Under the pieces are notes generated by a model that saw nothing but the letters and a program-made list of their open reading frames with translations, was not told the DNA's origin and did not search any database. DNA of 64,000 nucleotides from Ectothiorhodospira haloalkaliphila ATCC 51935 (lineage in GTDB: Bacteria > Pseudomonadota > Gammaproteobacteria > Ectothiorhodospirales > Ectothiorhodospiraceae), in assembly GCF_000633935.1 (NCBI RefSeq), contig NZ_KK214996.1:235729-299728 (forward strand), written 5' to 3'. A program made the translations under genes and the position numbers. Positions 1 to 9,627 of this stretch are shown piece after piece. Position 1 is the first letter of the stretch, and each line of letters opens with the position of its first letter.

Positions 1-1
1 C

Positions 2-832
2 CGTCGCTGCGTCAGTCGCCTCAATGGTGACAAGCAGGTGAGTCTGGACCTGCGACCCTCGCGGCCACCGCGCTACAGCCCGGAGGAAATGGGCGGCATC
101 ATCCCCACCGACACCCGCAAACCCTTCGATGTCCGCGAAGTCATCGCGCGCATCGTCGACGGCTCCGAACTGGATGAATTCAAGGCCTTGTACGGCACCA
201 CCCTGGTGTGCGGCTTTGCCCACATTCATGGCTACCCGGTGGGTATCGTGGCCAACAACGGCGTCCTCTTCTCCGAATCCGCCCTCAAGGGGGCCCATTT
301 CATCGAGATGTGCAGCCAGCGCGGCATTCCCCTGGTGTTCCTGCAGAACATCACGGGCTTCATGGTGGGTCGCCGGTACGAGTCCGGTGGCATCGCCAAG
401 GATGGGGCCAAGATGGTCACGGCGGTGGCCTGTGCCCGGGTGCCCAAGTTCACCGTCATCATCGGGGGCAGCTTCGGGGCCGGCAATTACGGGATGTGCG
501 GACGCGCCTATTCGCCGCGCTTCCTGTGGATGTGGCCCAACGCCCGCATCTCGGTGATGGGCGGCGAGCAGGCGGCGGGCGTGATGGCGCAGGTGAGGCG
601 AGACACCCTGGAACGCCAGGGCAAGGCCTGGTCCAGCGAGGAAGAGGAAGCCTTCAAGGCCCCCATACGTGCACAGTACGAGCACCAGGGTCACCCCTAC
701 TATGCCACGGCACGCCTCTGGGACGACGGCGTCATTGATCCCACAGACACCCGCATGGTGCTGGCGCTGGGCATTTCCGCCAGCCTCAACGCCCCCATCG
801 AGGAGACCCGTTTCGGGCTCTTCCGCATGTGA
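2..832 (+). CDS. mccB: Methylcrotonoyl-CoA carboxylase, carboxyltransferase (beta) subunit, 3' part
   Basis: C-terminal half of the carboxyltransferase subunit that moves the carboxyl group from biotin to 3-methylcrotonyl-CoA in leucine breakdown. The frame is open to the left edge, so the true start lies outside; about 276 residues of a roughly 535-residue protein are present. Conserved stretches typical of the family are visible: [57 protein letters not shown] and [10 protein letters not shown], ending in the family-typical FGLFRM. It is the first visible gene of a leucine-degradation operon; the next gene begins 14 bp downstream. The family call is firm; propionyl-CoA carboxylase beta is less likely given the neighbours. 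Confidence 0.95.
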   Translation, partial: RRCVSRLNGDKQVSLDLRPSRPPRYSPEEMGGIIPTDTRKPFDVREVIARIVDGSELDEFKALYGTTLVCGFAHIHGYPVGIVANNGVLFSESALKGAHFIEMCSQRGIPLVFLQNITGFMVGRRYESGGIAKDGAKMVTAVACARVPKFTVIIGGSFGAGNYGMCGRAYSPRFLWMWPNARISVMGGEQAAGVMAQVRRDTLERQGKAWSSEEEEAFKAPIRAQYEHQGHPYYATARLWDDGVIDPTDTRMVLALGISASLNAPIEETRFGLFRM

Positions 833-846
833 CCTGGAGGAAGATC

Positions 847-1647
847 ATGGCGAACGATATGTTGCTGGTCCATGCCGAAGCCGGCGTTGCCACCATCACC
901 CTGAACCGCCCGGATCGTCACAATGCCTTTGACGATGCGCTGATTGGGGAACTGACCCGCACCCTTGTGACGCTGGAGCAGGATCTGGCGGTCAGGGCCG
1001 TGGTGCTCACCGGGGCGGGCAAGAGCTTTTCCGCTGGCGCCGACATCCACTGGATGAAGCGCATGGTCGACTACAGCGAAGAGGAAAACCATCGCGACGC
1101 CCTGGCCCTGGGACAGCTGATGGACACCCTCTATCGGCTCGACAAGCCCACCGTGGCATGCGTCAACGGTGCCGCCATGGGGGGTGGCGTGGGCCTGGTG
1201 GCGGCCTGTGATGTGGCCCTGGCGGCCCCCCGAGCCCGATTCTGCCTCTCGGAGGTTCGTCTGGGCCTCATCCCGGCCACCATTTCCCCCTATGTGATCG
1301 CGGCCATGGGCGAGCGTCAGGCACGGCGCTACTTCACCACAGCGGAGTTGTTCGATGCGGAGTGTGCCCGGCAGATGGGCCTGGTGCATGAAGTGGCCGT
1401 GGACGAGGCAGACCTGGACCAGATACTGGCACGACTTCTGGAGCAGCTGACCCAGAACGGCCCCCAGGCCATGTCCGCCGCCAAGGCCCTGGTGCGGGAC
1501 GTGGCAGGCCAACCCATTGATGCCGGGCTGCTTGAGGAGACCGCGACCCGGATCGCCCGGATCCGCGTCAGCGGGGAAGGCCAGGAGGGGCTGGGCGCCT
1601 TTCTTGAAAAGCGCTCGCCGGTCTGGCCCATGCCCGGTGCGGCTTGA
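847..1647 (+). CDS. liuC: Methylglutaconyl-CoA hydratase (crotonase family)
   Basis: Enoyl-CoA hydratase/isomerase-fold protein of 266 residues, expected to hydrate 3-methylglutaconyl-CoA to HMG-CoA in leucine catabolism. The start at 847 has a GGAGGA ribosome site eight bases upstream; an earlier in-frame ATG at 829 overlaps mccB and lacks one. Crotonase signatures are visible: SAGADIHWMKRM (oxyanion-hole region), GGGVGLVAACDVALA and a Glu in SEVRLGLIPA that lies where the acid/base residue is expected. Specific substrate is inferred from its position between the two methylcrotonyl-CoA carboxylase subunits, the standard liu order, since crotonases are hard to separate by sequence alone. Confidence 0.9.
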   Translation: MANDMLLVHAEAGVATITLNRPDRHNAFDDALIGELTRTLVTLEQDLAVRAVVLTGAGKSFSAGADIHWMKRMVDYSEEENHRDALALGQLMDTLYRLDKPTVACVNGAAMGGGVGLVAACDVALAAPRARFCLSEVRLGLIPATISPYVIAAMGERQARRYFTTAELFDAECARQMGLVHEVAVDEADLDQILARLLEQLTQNGPQAMSAAKALVRDVAGQPIDAGLLEETATRIARIRVSGEGQEGLGAFLEKRSPVWPMPGAA

Positions 1648-1709
1648 GTGGACCCCTTTCATTGCCTCCATGTGAGGCACCATGCGATTCACCTGACAGG
1701 GACTGGAGC

Positions 1710-3722
1710 ATGTTCGACAAGATACTGATCGCCAACCGGGGGGAAATCGCCTGCCGGGTCGAGCGGACCTGCCGGCGACTGGGAATCCGCACCGTTGCGG
1801 TGTACTCCGAGCCGGACAGTCAGGCCATGCACGTGAAGGCCTGTGATGAAGCCTGGCCCATCGGCCCCGCCGCAGCACGGGAAAGCTACCTGAACCAGGC
1901 GCGGATCATCGAGGTGGCCCGGGAGAGCGGCGCCCAGGCCATTCACCCGGGCTACGGCTTCCTCTCGGAAAACGCCGAATTCGCCCGAGCCTGCCGGGAT
2001 GCCGGCATCGTGTTCATCGGCCCGCCCCCGGAGGCCATCGAGGCCATGGGTTCCAAGAGCGCCGCCAAGGCCATCATGGCGGAGGCCGGCGTTCCCCTGG
2101 TACCCGGTTACCATGGCGAGGATCAGTCGCTCCAGCACCTGGCCGCCGTGGCGGAAGAGATCGGTTATCCGGTGCTCATCAAGGCCTCCGCTGGCGGTGG
2201 CGGCAAGGGCATGCGCCGTGTGGACCGCCCCGAGGATCTGGCCGAGGCTCTCAAGGGGGCGCAGCGGGAGGCGGCGGCGGCCTTTGGCGACGCCCGCGTG
2301 CTCATCGAGAAATACCTGCTGCAGCCCCGCCATGTGGAAGTCCAGGTCTTCGCGGACAGTCACGGTCAGGTCGTGCACCTGTTCGAACGGGATTGCTCGG
2401 TGCAACGGCGCCATCAGAAGGTGATCGAGGAGGCCCCGGCGCCGGGCCTGGACGAGGTGCGTCGCCGGCATTTCGGGGAAACCGCAGTGGCCGCTGCCCG
2501 GGCCATCGGCTATGTGGGCGCTGGCACCGTGGAATTCATCATGGATGGCCGGGGCGACTTCTATTTCATGGAAATGAACACCCGGCTGCAGGTGGAACAC
2601 CCGGTCACGGAAATGATCACGGGTCAGGATCTGGTGGCCTGGCAACTGCAGGTGGCCGCCGGCCAGTCCCTGCCCTGCGAACAGTCGCGTCTGAGCTTCA
2701 ACGGTCACGCCTTCGAGGCACGCATTTATGCCGAGGATGCCGACCGGGAGTTCCTGCCCGCCACTGGCGCGATCCGCCACCTGCGCACCCCCGAGGAATC
2801 ACCCCACGTGCGCATCGACACGGGGGTTCAGGAGGGGGATGAAATCTCCGTGCACTACGATCCCATGATCGCCAAGCTGGTGGTCTGGGATCAGGACCGT
2901 GAAACCGCCCTCAACCGCCTGCAGACAGCCCTGAGTGAATTCATCGTGGTGGGCACCACCACCAACGTGAATTTCCTCGCCCGCCTGGCGGCTCACCCGG
3001 ATTTTCGGGCGGCGCGCATCGACACCGGTTTCATCGAGACGCACCGGGGCGCCCTGCTACCGGCCCCCCGGGAGATCAGCCCGGCCCTGCTGGCCGCGGC
3101 CACGCTGCATGAGCTGCTGCGGGTGGATCGCGAGAACCTGGAGCGGGCGCGCACGTCGGCGGATCCCCATTCCCCCTGGCATGGCACCTCCGGCTGGCAA
3201 CTCAACGGCGACAGCCATCGCACCCTGCACTTCCTGGACACCGCCCAGGATCTTGATCTCAAGGTGATTGCCCACTATCGGGATGACGGCTTTGTGATCG
3301 AATGGGCCGGTCATCGTCACCGGGCCCGCGGACACCTGCATGCCGACGGGCGGCTGCGCATGCAACTGGACGGCGTGCATCTGGATGCCTGGGTATTGCG
3401 GGACGGACAACGGCTCACGGTGGCCATGAGTGCCGAAACCCGCGAGCTGATGCTGCATGACCCATTGGCCGCCGGCATGGATGACGAGGTCAAGGAAGGC
3501 AGCCTGGTGGCCCCCATGCCGGGCATGGTGGTGGCCGTGAATGTGAAGGTGGGCGATCACGTCTCCGAAGGGGATGCCCTCATGGTACTGGAGGCCATGA
3601 AGATGGAATACGTGGTGAGCGCCTTCAATGACGGCGTTGTGGAAACGGTCTACTTCAACGAGGGCGATCAGGTGAGCGAAGGGTCCCCGCTTCTGGCCAT
3701 TCGTCCCGGGGACGCAGCATGA
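1710..3722 (+). CDS. mccA: Methylcrotonoyl-CoA carboxylase, biotin-carrying (alpha) subunit
   Basis: Biotin carboxylase plus biotin carrier protein, 670 residues. It carboxylates biotin with ATP and bicarbonate and hands it to the mccB product. Domains in order: biotin carboxylase N-domain opening with FDKILIANRGEIACRV, ATP-grasp domain with the Gly-rich loop SAGGGGKGMR, biotin carboxylase C-domain (FMEMNTRLQVEHPVTE), a middle linker of about 150 residues, and a biotinyl domain with EAMKMEY, the biotinylated Lys being about residue 631. Start at 1710 chosen because the family begins MFDKILIANRG; the longer open frame from 1644 adds residues unlike the family. The stop overlaps the next start by 4 bp (ATGA). 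Confidence 0.95.
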   Translation: MFDKILIANRGEIACRVERTCRRLGIRTVAVYSEPDSQAMHVKACDEAWPIGPAAARESYLNQARIIEVARESGAQAIHPGYGFLSENAEFARACRDAGIVFIGPPPEAIEAMGSKSAAKAIMAEAGVPLVPGYHGEDQSLQHLAAVAEEIGYPVLIKASAGGGGKGMRRVDRPEDLAEALKGAQREAAAAFGDARVLIEKYLLQPRHVEVQVFADSHGQVVHLFERDCSVQRRHQKVIEEAPAPGLDEVRRRHFGETAVAAARAIGYVGAGTVEFIMDGRGDFYFMEMNTRLQVEHPVTEMITGQDLVAWQLQVAAGQSLPCEQSRLSFNGHAFEARIYAEDADREFLPATGAIRHLRTPEESPHVRIDTGVQEGDEISVHYDPMIAKLVVWDQDRETALNRLQTALSEFIVVGTTTNVNFLARLAAHPDFRAARIDTGFIETHRGALLPAPREISPALLAAATLHELLRVDRENLERARTSADPHSPWHGTSGWQLNGDSHRTLHFLDTAQDLDLKVIAHYRDDGFVIEWAGHRHRARGHLHADGRLRMQLDGVHLDAWVLRDGQRLTVAMSAETRELMLHDPLAAGMDDEVKEGSLVAPMPGMVVAVNVKVGDHVSEGDALMVLEAMKMEYVVSAFNDGVVETVYFNEGDQVSEGSPLLAIRPGDAA

Positions 3723-4198
3723 GCACCTACTACCTGGAAGACCTGCAACCGGGCATGCGCTTCAGCACCGGCCCACATGAGATGACCGAGGCGGACATCA
3801 TCCGCTTTGGCGAGGAGTACGACCCTCAGCCCCATCATGTGGATCCGGTGGCGGCCCGCAACACCTTTTTTCGTGGGCTGGTGGCCAGCGGCTGGCACAC
3901 CATCTCGGTGATGACGGCCATGGCCATCCGCTCGGACCTGCGCATGGCCGAAGGCCAGATCGGCATCGCGGTGGAGGGGATCCGCTTCATCAAGGCCGTG
4001 CGCCCCGGCGACCGGATTACTCTGCACATGGAAATCCGCGAGGTCAAGGCCTCCGAGTCGCGTCCAGGCTGGGGGGTGATCAAGGTCCTGTGGACCGCAA
4101 TCAATCAGGCCGGTGAGCCCGTGCTCGAACTGCAACCCAGCATCCTGGTGAAAGCGCGTGAGCGCGTCGCTCCATCCTTGGCCAGTGCCGCCGAATAA
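3719..4198 (+). CDS. MaoC-like dehydratase (hotdog fold)
   Basis: 159-residue single-hotdog hydratase/dehydratase. The MaoC-type motif is visible in [17 protein letters not shown], where Asp and His are the likely catalytic pair, followed by GLVASGWHT and a region [12 protein letters not shown] typical of the fold. Its start overlaps the mccA stop by ATGA, which implies translational coupling, and it precedes the HMG-CoA lyase gene by 10 bp. A MaoC protein is found in some liu operons, but its step is not settled: it could hydrate an enoyl-CoA formed in leucine or isovalerate breakdown alongside the crotonase. Family confident, substrate unknown. Confidence 0.85.
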   Translation: MSTYYLEDLQPGMRFSTGPHEMTEADIIRFGEEYDPQPHHVDPVAARNTFFRGLVASGWHTISVMTAMAIRSDLRMAEGQIGIAVEGIRFIKAVRPGDRITLHMEIREVKASESRPGWGVIKVLWTAINQAGEPVLELQPSILVKARERVAPSLASAAE

Positions 4199-4208
4199 GG
4201 AGAGCATC

Positions 4209-5105
4209 ATGCCCCTGCCCCATGCCGTCAACATCGTCGAGGTGGGCCCCCGGGACGGACTGCAGAACGAGCCCGGCAGCATTGACACGGATGTGAAGCT
4301 GGAGCTCATCCGCCGCCTGGTGGAGGCCGGCCTGCGTCAGGTGGAGGCGACCGCATTCGTCTCGCCACGCTGGGTGCCGCAGATGGCGGACCACACCCAG
4401 GTCATGGCCGGGCTACCCAGCCGGCCGGGCATCCGCTTTCCCGTGCTCACCCCCAATCTCAAGGGTTTCGAGAATGCCGTGGCCGCCGGTGCCCGGGAGG
4501 TGGCGGTCTTCGCGGCGGCCTCGGAGTCCTTCTCGCGCAATAACATCAATTGCAGCATCGCCGAGAGCCTGGAGCGTTTCGAGCCGATCCTGGTCCAGGC
4601 CCGGGAGCGGGAGATCCCGGTGAGAGGCTATCTGTCCTGCACCCTGGGCTGCCCCTACGAGGGCGACATCGCTCCCGAGGCGGTGGCCCGGGTGGCCAGG
4701 CGCCTGCATGACATGGGGTGCCACCAGATCTCACTCGGCGACACCGTGGGCACCGGCACCCCCCTGAAGGCACGGCGCATGGTGGAAGCCGTGGCGGAAC
4801 AGGTGCCGCTGGCGAATCTGGCCGCCCATTTTCACGATACCTATGGGCAGGCCCTGGCCAATCTGTTCGCCGTGCTGGAACTGGGCATTGCCACGGTGGA
4901 CAGTTCCGTGGGCGGCCTGGGGGGCTGCCCGTACGCGCGTGGGGCCTCCGGCAACGTGGCCACCGAAGAAGTGGTCTACATGCTCCAGGGCATGGGCATC
5001 GAGACAGGCGTGGATCTGCGTGCCCTGGTGGATACGGTGCACTGGATCCACCAGCAATTGGGGCGCCCTGTGCAGTCCCGGGTGGCGCGCGCCATGGCCG
5101 GCTGA
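4209..5105 (+). CDS. liuE: Hydroxymethylglutaryl-CoA lyase
   Basis: Cleaves HMG-CoA into acetoacetate and acetyl-CoA, the last step of leucine catabolism. 298 residues with the TIM-barrel lyase signatures: [11 protein letters not shown] at the N-terminus (metal- and substrate-binding Arg-Asp), [12 protein letters not shown] (metal-binding His-x-His) and [18 protein letters not shown] carrying the catalytic Cys. Start at 4209 has an AAGGAGA site at proper distance; upstream in-frame codons overlap maoC and do not resemble the family. Last gene of the operon and convergent with the methyltransferase gene 10 bp away. The acetoacetate produced is the substrate of the synthetase at 7.5 kb. Confidence 0.95.
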   Translation: MPLPHAVNIVEVGPRDGLQNEPGSIDTDVKLELIRRLVEAGLRQVEATAFVSPRWVPQMADHTQVMAGLPSRPGIRFPVLTPNLKGFENAVAAGAREVAVFAAASESFSRNNINCSIAESLERFEPILVQAREREIPVRGYLSCTLGCPYEGDIAPEAVARVARRLHDMGCHQISLGDTVGTGTPLKARRMVEAVAEQVPLANLAAHFHDTYGQALANLFAVLELGIATVDSSVGGLGGCPYARGASGNVATEEVVYMLQGMGIETGVDLRALVDTVHWIHQQLGRPVQSRVARAMAG

Positions 5106-5115
5106 GGGATCCGGG

Positions 5116-5970
5116 TCAGCCTGTTCGCACCCAGGTTCCCATGACCACCCGAATCCTTTCCGCCTCCAGATTGCGCATCACGTTGCGCCCCATTTCCAGG
5201 AATCTCTGACCAAAGATCAGTGCGGGGGACAGGGGCGCCCACGCACCGGGGCCGTTGTCCTGGCGCCCCGCCTCGCGCCGGGTGTGCTTGCGCCGCCATT
5301 GCAATGCGACCTCGCTCACATCCTCCACATGCACGGGGCGCAGACCCGCCGCGCCCATCAGGTCCTGGAGGGCCTCCAGGGTCAACAGATGACTGTGGGC
5401 CGGATCATCCGCCCAGGGCACCGGGAAAATGGGGGGGGTGGAGGACGGACCCTGCACCACCTCGTGGAGCCACAACCGACCACCGGGCACCAGCACACGG
5501 CACACCTCGCTCAGGGCGCCGGCCGGATACGGTACATTCATCAATGTGTGCTGTGACCACACCCCATCGAAGGTGGCCGGGGCAAACGGCAGGTGCTGGG
5601 CGTCCGCGCACAGGAAACCCGTGCGATCCTCAAGCCCGGTGGCCTTGCTCAGCCAACGGGCCACCTCCAGATACGGACCGGTGACGTCCACGCCGATCAC
5701 CTGCGCGCCATGCTCTGCCGCCAGCAAGCGGCTGGTGCCACCGGTGCCGCAGCCCAGATCAAGCACCCGCATCCCCGTCTCAAGCCCGGCCCGCGCCGCC
5801 AAGGCACGACTCGCGGCGCGTCCGCCCACATGCAACTGGTCGATGGCGGCGATATCGTCACAGGAGAGCCGGTCGGGATCGAGCCCGCGCGTGGTCAGCG
5901 CCCGGCGAAGGCGATCGAGCAGATCCGGCTCGGCGTACCGGCGTGCCAGGGCACGCACATCAGAGGGCAT
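5116..5970 (-). CDS. SAM-dependent class I methyltransferase
   Basis: 284-residue Rossmann-fold methyltransferase. Motif I is VLDLGCGTGGTSRLLA, motif II region VIGVDVT, and motif III LVPGGRLWLHEVV, so S-adenosylmethionine binding is secure. A roughly 60-residue helical N-terminal part precedes the SAM domain, as in UbiE/COQ5-like and sterol or small-molecule methyltransferases. Start at 5970 was taken because a GAGGAG site sits about six bases upstream; a TTG two codons earlier is possible. It is convergent with the HMG-CoA lyase gene and followed on the same strand by no partner, so the acceptor substrate cannot be deduced. Confidence 0.75.
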   Translation of the reverse strand: MPSDVRALARRYAEPDLLDRLRRALTTRGLDPDRLSCDDIAAIDQLHVGGRAASRALAARAGLETGMRVLDLGCGTGGTSRLLAAEHGAQVIGVDVTGPYLEVARWLSKATGLEDRTGFLCADAQHLPFAPATFDGVWSQHTLMNVPYPAGALSEVCRVLVPGGRLWLHEVVQGPSSTPPIFPVPWADDPAHSHLLTLEALQDLMGAAGLRPVHVEDVSEVALQWRRKHTRREAGRQDNGPGAWAPLSPALIFGQRFLEMGRNVMRNLEAERIRVVMGTWVRTG

Positions 5971-6034
5971 CGACAACTCCTCGCAAGCATCGGGAACTGG
6001 TCCCCATCTTCCCGATAGGGACCAGGCCAGTGCC

Positions 6035-7312
6035 TCAGAAACGGGTTCTGAGATTCAGGCTCACCGCATCCACGCTGTCACGCCCATCGATCAGGTTCGC
6101 GGTATCGGCATAGCCATAAGTGGCCCACAGACTGGTGGACGGCGTCACGTCGTAGTGCAACTGCATGTCACCGAAAACCACATCCTCGGTCCGATCCGGA
6201 TCATCACTCGTCTGACCCAGATTCGGCGCCATGCCGTCATAGCGTACCCAGCCAGCGGCCAGTTTCAGCTGCCAGCTGGCATGGGGGCTGTACGTGCCAC
6301 GCACGGCCAGCAGATGCCGGTCGATGTCCTGGTCACCCATCCCGCTGAACTCCCGTGACACCTTGCCAAGTCCACGCATGTCCAGGGCCCCGATGTAGGT
6401 CGCGGTGGCATCATGTCGTGGGCTGCTGTGAATCAGGCTGGAGAAGGCGTCGAAACCCGGCTCGATGAGCGAACCGCCGATGTTGAAGAAATACTGGGCT
6501 TCCAGATTGAAGCTATCGGACAGTTCGAAGCCACCCCGCAGGAAACCGGCGAAGGTATCGTTGGTGTAGACCGCATCACCGCCTCCCAGGTAATGGGCGC
6601 CCGTGGTGACCTTGACCTGCCCGAACTCACCCTGTGCCCAGGGAGAGATGAGCGTGCCGTCCCGCGGGGCATAGAACCGACCGCCTTCATAATCACCGGC
6701 GCCATCCTTTTCGTCGTCCCCCACGTAATGCCCCAGCAGTGCCCCCCATGACCAATCATTGGTATTGCCCACGAAACCGGCGAACAGCAGGTAGCCATCA
6801 TCCTTGCGATCATCCAGGGTGCCCTTCTGACGCTGGTCTCCCCCCGCCAGGAAGGTCACGCCCTCGGCCACCGGCCCCAGGATCATGATCCGATCACGGC
6901 GGTCGTCCGCCACGGTGATGCCGAAGTTCCAGTTGGCGATCTGGCGACCGGCACGCAGGTTCCAGTCACCCAGGGGGATCTGCACGTACCCATAGTCCAG
7001 GGTCACCGTGCGATGGTCACGGCCCAGGGTGAATGGCTGACTCTGCTGCAGCGCATTCACATCCCCCGAGCCATCCCCGCGCCAGGTGTCGTTGATGAGG
7101 TTCACACCCGCGTGAACACTCACTCCATCCTGCAGGCGAATGTCCGACTGCACCCGCAGGCGCTGCTCGAAGCCGTTTTCGTAACTCCCCGCGGCCGGCA
7201 GACGGCCGAAGGCGCGTACATCGATGTCGCCGCTGAAGTCATACTCAACCGCCCAGGCGCTGGGCACGGCCAACAGGCCGGCCAGCGCCAGATATCCGGG
7301 TTTGATACCCAT
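6035..7312 (-). CDS. Outer-membrane beta-barrel (porin-like) protein
   Basis: 425-residue exported protein. The first 22 or so residues form a signal peptide (MGIKPGYLALAGLLAVPSAWA), then alternating amphipathic strands rich in Gly, Asp and aromatic residues, ending in NLRTRF, the C-terminal Phe typical of outer-membrane barrels recognised by BamA. Start at 7312 has a GGGAGGA site. It is divergent from acetoacetyl-CoA synthetase and shares a 200-bp intergenic region with LiuR-like palindromes, so it may be an uptake channel for branched-chain or short fatty acids; that role is inferred from context only. No close named family was recognised. Confidence 0.75.
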   Translation of the reverse strand: MGIKPGYLALAGLLAVPSAWAVEYDFSGDIDVRAFGRLPAAGSYENGFEQRLRVQSDIRLQDGVSVHAGVNLINDTWRGDGSGDVNALQQSQPFTLGRDHRTVTLDYGYVQIPLGDWNLRAGRQIANWNFGITVADDRRDRIMILGPVAEGVTFLAGGDQRQKGTLDDRKDDGYLLFAGFVGNTNDWSWGALLGHYVGDDEKDGAGDYEGGRFYAPRDGTLISPWAQGEFGQVKVTTGAHYLGGGDAVYTNDTFAGFLRGGFELSDSFNLEAQYFFNIGGSLIEPGFDAFSSLIHSSPRHDATATYIGALDMRGLGKVSREFSGMGDQDIDRHLLAVRGTYSPHASWQLKLAAGWVRYDGMAPNLGQTSDDPDRTEDVVFGDMQLHYDVTPSTSLWATYGYADTANLIDGRDSVDAVSLNLRTRF

Positions 7313-7398
7313 GAATGTTTCCTCCCGATGGTGATTGTCGTCGTTATGCCCTTCACGAGCCCCCACGCCCATTGCGTCGAGACCTGGATAAGGCTAGA

Positions 7399-7447
7399 TT
7401 ACGTTTACGCTAACGTCAATTTTTATATTCCTTAAACGTAAACGTTA
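7399..7447. promoter_or_regulatory. Candidate LiuR-type operators between porin and aacS
   Basis: Two ACGT-based palindromes lie in the divergent intergenic region. The right one is a perfect palindrome with two ACGT half-sites separated by two bases (7436-7445), extended to AACGT..ACGTT. The left one (7401-7416) has ACGT-TT-ACGC-TA-ACGT, three half-sites at six-base spacing. Spaced ACGT half-sites of this kind resemble the operator described for LiuR, the MerR-family regulator of leucine catabolism in gammaproteobacteria. The adjacent aacS consumes acetoacetate, the product of the liu operon, which supports the assignment. No liuR gene is in the window. Confidence 0.6.
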
Positions 7448-7512
7448 GTTCTCCGTGTCGGCCCAAGGCGCGGCGGGCATGGACCCATCTCAATCAGAAC
7501 GGGGAGGCGAGC

Positions 7513-9513
7513 ATGAGCACACAGGCGGAGATTCTTTGGCGACCGGGCCCCCGGGAACTCACCCAAAGCGCCATGGCCCGCTACCGGGACTGGCTGGTGC
7601 AGCAGGGCCACGGGCCCTTCCAGGACTATCACGAGCTGCATCGCTGGTCCGTGAGTCACCCTGCGGCGTTCTGGGACAGCATCTGGCGCCATACCGGAGT
7701 GCGTGCCAGTCGCGATCCGGAGACGGTGCTCGAATCGACCACCATGCCTGGAGCCCGCTGGTTTGTGGGTGCCCGACTGAATTTCGCCGAAAACCTGCTG
7801 CGCCACGCCATCGATGGCAACCCCAATGAAGAGGCCGTGCTGGAAGTAAGTGAATCCCGCGAGGATGTGCGACTGGATGGCGCCACGCTGCTGGCTCGGG
7901 TGGCCTCCCTGCAGGCCTGGCTGCGGGAACAGGGTGTGACCCAGGGCGATCGTGTGGCGGCCGTCGTGGGCAACACCCACGAGGCCCTGGTGGGCATGCT
8001 GGCCGCCACCGGCCTGGGCGCCATCTGGAGTTCGGCATCACCGGATTTCGGCGTCTCCGCCATCGTCGACCGCTTCGGGCAGATCGAACCCAAGGTCCTG
8101 CTCCTGGCCAACGGCTATCGCTATAACGGCAAGGTTTTTGATCGTGCGGAACAGAACCTTGAACTGGCGCGGCAGATACCGGGACTTCAACGGGTGCTGA
8201 GCCTGCCCATGCTGCCCGAACTCGGTCACCCGGACGATCCTCGATTCGTGGACTGGGAAACTGCCCTGGACGCCCATCCCCAGGCCACGCCGGTATTCGA
8301 GCAACTCCCGCCGGATCACCCCGTCTACATCCTCTATTCCTCCGGCACCACGGGCGTACCCAAGTGCATCGTCCATGGAGCCGGCGGAATGCTGCTCAAT
8401 CACAGCAAGGAATTGCTGCTGCATGCCGATCTGGGGGCGGGAGACACGTTCTTCTATTTCACCACCACCGGCTGGATGATGTGGAACTGGCTCGCCTCCG
8501 GATTGCTCACCGGTGCACGCCTGGTCCTTTTCGACGGGTCACCTGCGCACCCGGACCTGGATTGCCTGTGGTCCCTGATTTCCCGGGAACGGGTCACCCA
8601 TTTCGGCACCAGCGCCAAATATCTGGGTAACTGTCGCAAGGCCGGTCTGGAACCCGGCAATACCCATGACCTGTCGGCCTTGCGCGCCCTCTTTTCCACC
8701 GGCTCTCCCCTGCTGCCGGAGGATTTCGACTGGGTGTACCACAGCGTGAAGGCGGACCTGATGCTCAGTTCCATCTCCGGCGGGACCGATATCTGCGGTT
8801 GCTTCGTGGGTGGCACCCCCCTGCTGCCGGTGCGGCGGGGCGAAATCCAGTGTCGCATGCTGGGTGTGGATGCAAGGGCCTACACCCCGGATGGTCGGGA
8901 CGCGGGACATGACCGGGGCGAACTGGTCTGCGTGACCCCCTTCCCGGCCATGCCCGTGAGATTCTGGAACGATCCGGACGGGGCCCGTTACCGCAAATCC
9001 TACTTCGCCACCTACCCCGGCATCTGGGCCCATGGTGACTTCATCCAGTTCACACCGCACGGCGGCGCCGTCATCTACGGGCGCTCCGATGCCACACTCA
9101 ATCCTGGTGGCGTACGCATCGGCACTGCGGAAATCTACCGGCAGGTGGAAACCATTGCGGAAGTGGCCGACAGCCTGGTGGTGGGGGCTCCCCATGAGGA
9201 TGGTGATGTGGAGGTGGTGCTGTTCGTGGTCATGGCGCCGGATCAGACCCTCACACCGGAACTGGAGAAGCGCATCCGCTCGCGCATCCGCGCCAACGCC
9301 AGCCCGCGCCACGTGCCGGCCAGGATCCATGCCGTCGGCCAGATTCCCTATACGCGCAGCGGCAAGAAGGTGGAGCTTGCCGTCGCCCGCATGCTTCAGG
9401 GCGAAACGGATGCGGAGAACCTGGGTGCGTTGGCCAACCCGGAATCCCTGCAGGAGATTGCACGATGCCTGACATTGGCGGGCCGGGACAAAAGCCGCCC
9501 GGCACGCCCATGA
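7513..9513 (+). CDS. aacS: Acetoacetyl-CoA synthetase
   Basis: ATP-dependent ligase of 666 residues that activates acetoacetate to acetoacetyl-CoA in the cytoplasm. Adenylate-forming motifs are visible: YSSGTTGVPKCIVHGAGG (phosphate loop), SISGGTDICGCFVGG (adenylate-binding region specific for acetoacetyl-CoA synthetases), HGDFIQFTPHGG, GRSDATLNPGGVRIGTAEIY and the catalytic Lys region YTRSGKKVE near the C-terminus. The N-terminal domain, with NFAENLLRH, is of the ACS type. A GGGGAGG site precedes the ATG. It completes the use of acetoacetate released by HMG-CoA lyase, and the LiuR-like palindromes upstream suggest coregulation with the leucine operon. Confidence 0.95.
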   Translation: MSTQAEILWRPGPRELTQSAMARYRDWLVQQGHGPFQDYHELHRWSVSHPAAFWDSIWRHTGVRASRDPETVLESTTMPGARWFVGARLNFAENLLRHAIDGNPNEEAVLEVSESREDVRLDGATLLARVASLQAWLREQGVTQGDRVAAVVGNTHEALVGMLAATGLGAIWSSASPDFGVSAIVDRFGQIEPKVLLLANGYRYNGKVFDRAEQNLELARQIPGLQRVLSLPMLPELGHPDDPRFVDWETALDAHPQATPVFEQLPPDHPVYILYSSGTTGVPKCIVHGAGGMLLNHSKELLLHADLGAGDTFFYFTTTGWMMWNWLASGLLTGARLVLFDGSPAHPDLDCLWSLISRERVTHFGTSAKYLGNCRKAGLEPGNTHDLSALRALFSTGSPLLPEDFDWVYHSVKADLMLSSISGGTDICGCFVGGTPLLPVRRGEIQCRMLGVDARAYTPDGRDAGHDRGELVCVTPFPAMPVRFWNDPDGARYRKSYFATYPGIWAHGDFIQFTPHGGAVIYGRSDATLNPGGVRIGTAEIYRQVETIAEVADSLVVGAPHEDGDVEVVLFVVMAPDQTLTPELEKRIRSRIRANASPRHVPARIHAVGQIPYTRSGKKVELAVARMLQGETDAENLGALANPESLQEIARCLTLAGRDKSRPARP

Positions 9514-9519
9514 TCAGTC

Positions 9520-9542
9520 AGGGCGGGTATTCAGCCCGCCCT
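9520..9542. terminator. Hairpin after aacS
   Basis: Eight-base GC-rich perfect stem (AGGGCGGG / CCCGCCCT) with a seven-base loop just past the aacS stop. There is no run of T after it, so it may be a weak or Rho-assisted terminator. Confidence 0.45.
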
Positions 9543-9627
9543 TCGTCACAACCCGATGCAACGGTCTCGCATCAGGCATGAGCCATATGGCGAACATGGG
9601 AGGGTCAGCGGGCCTTATCATGCCCCC

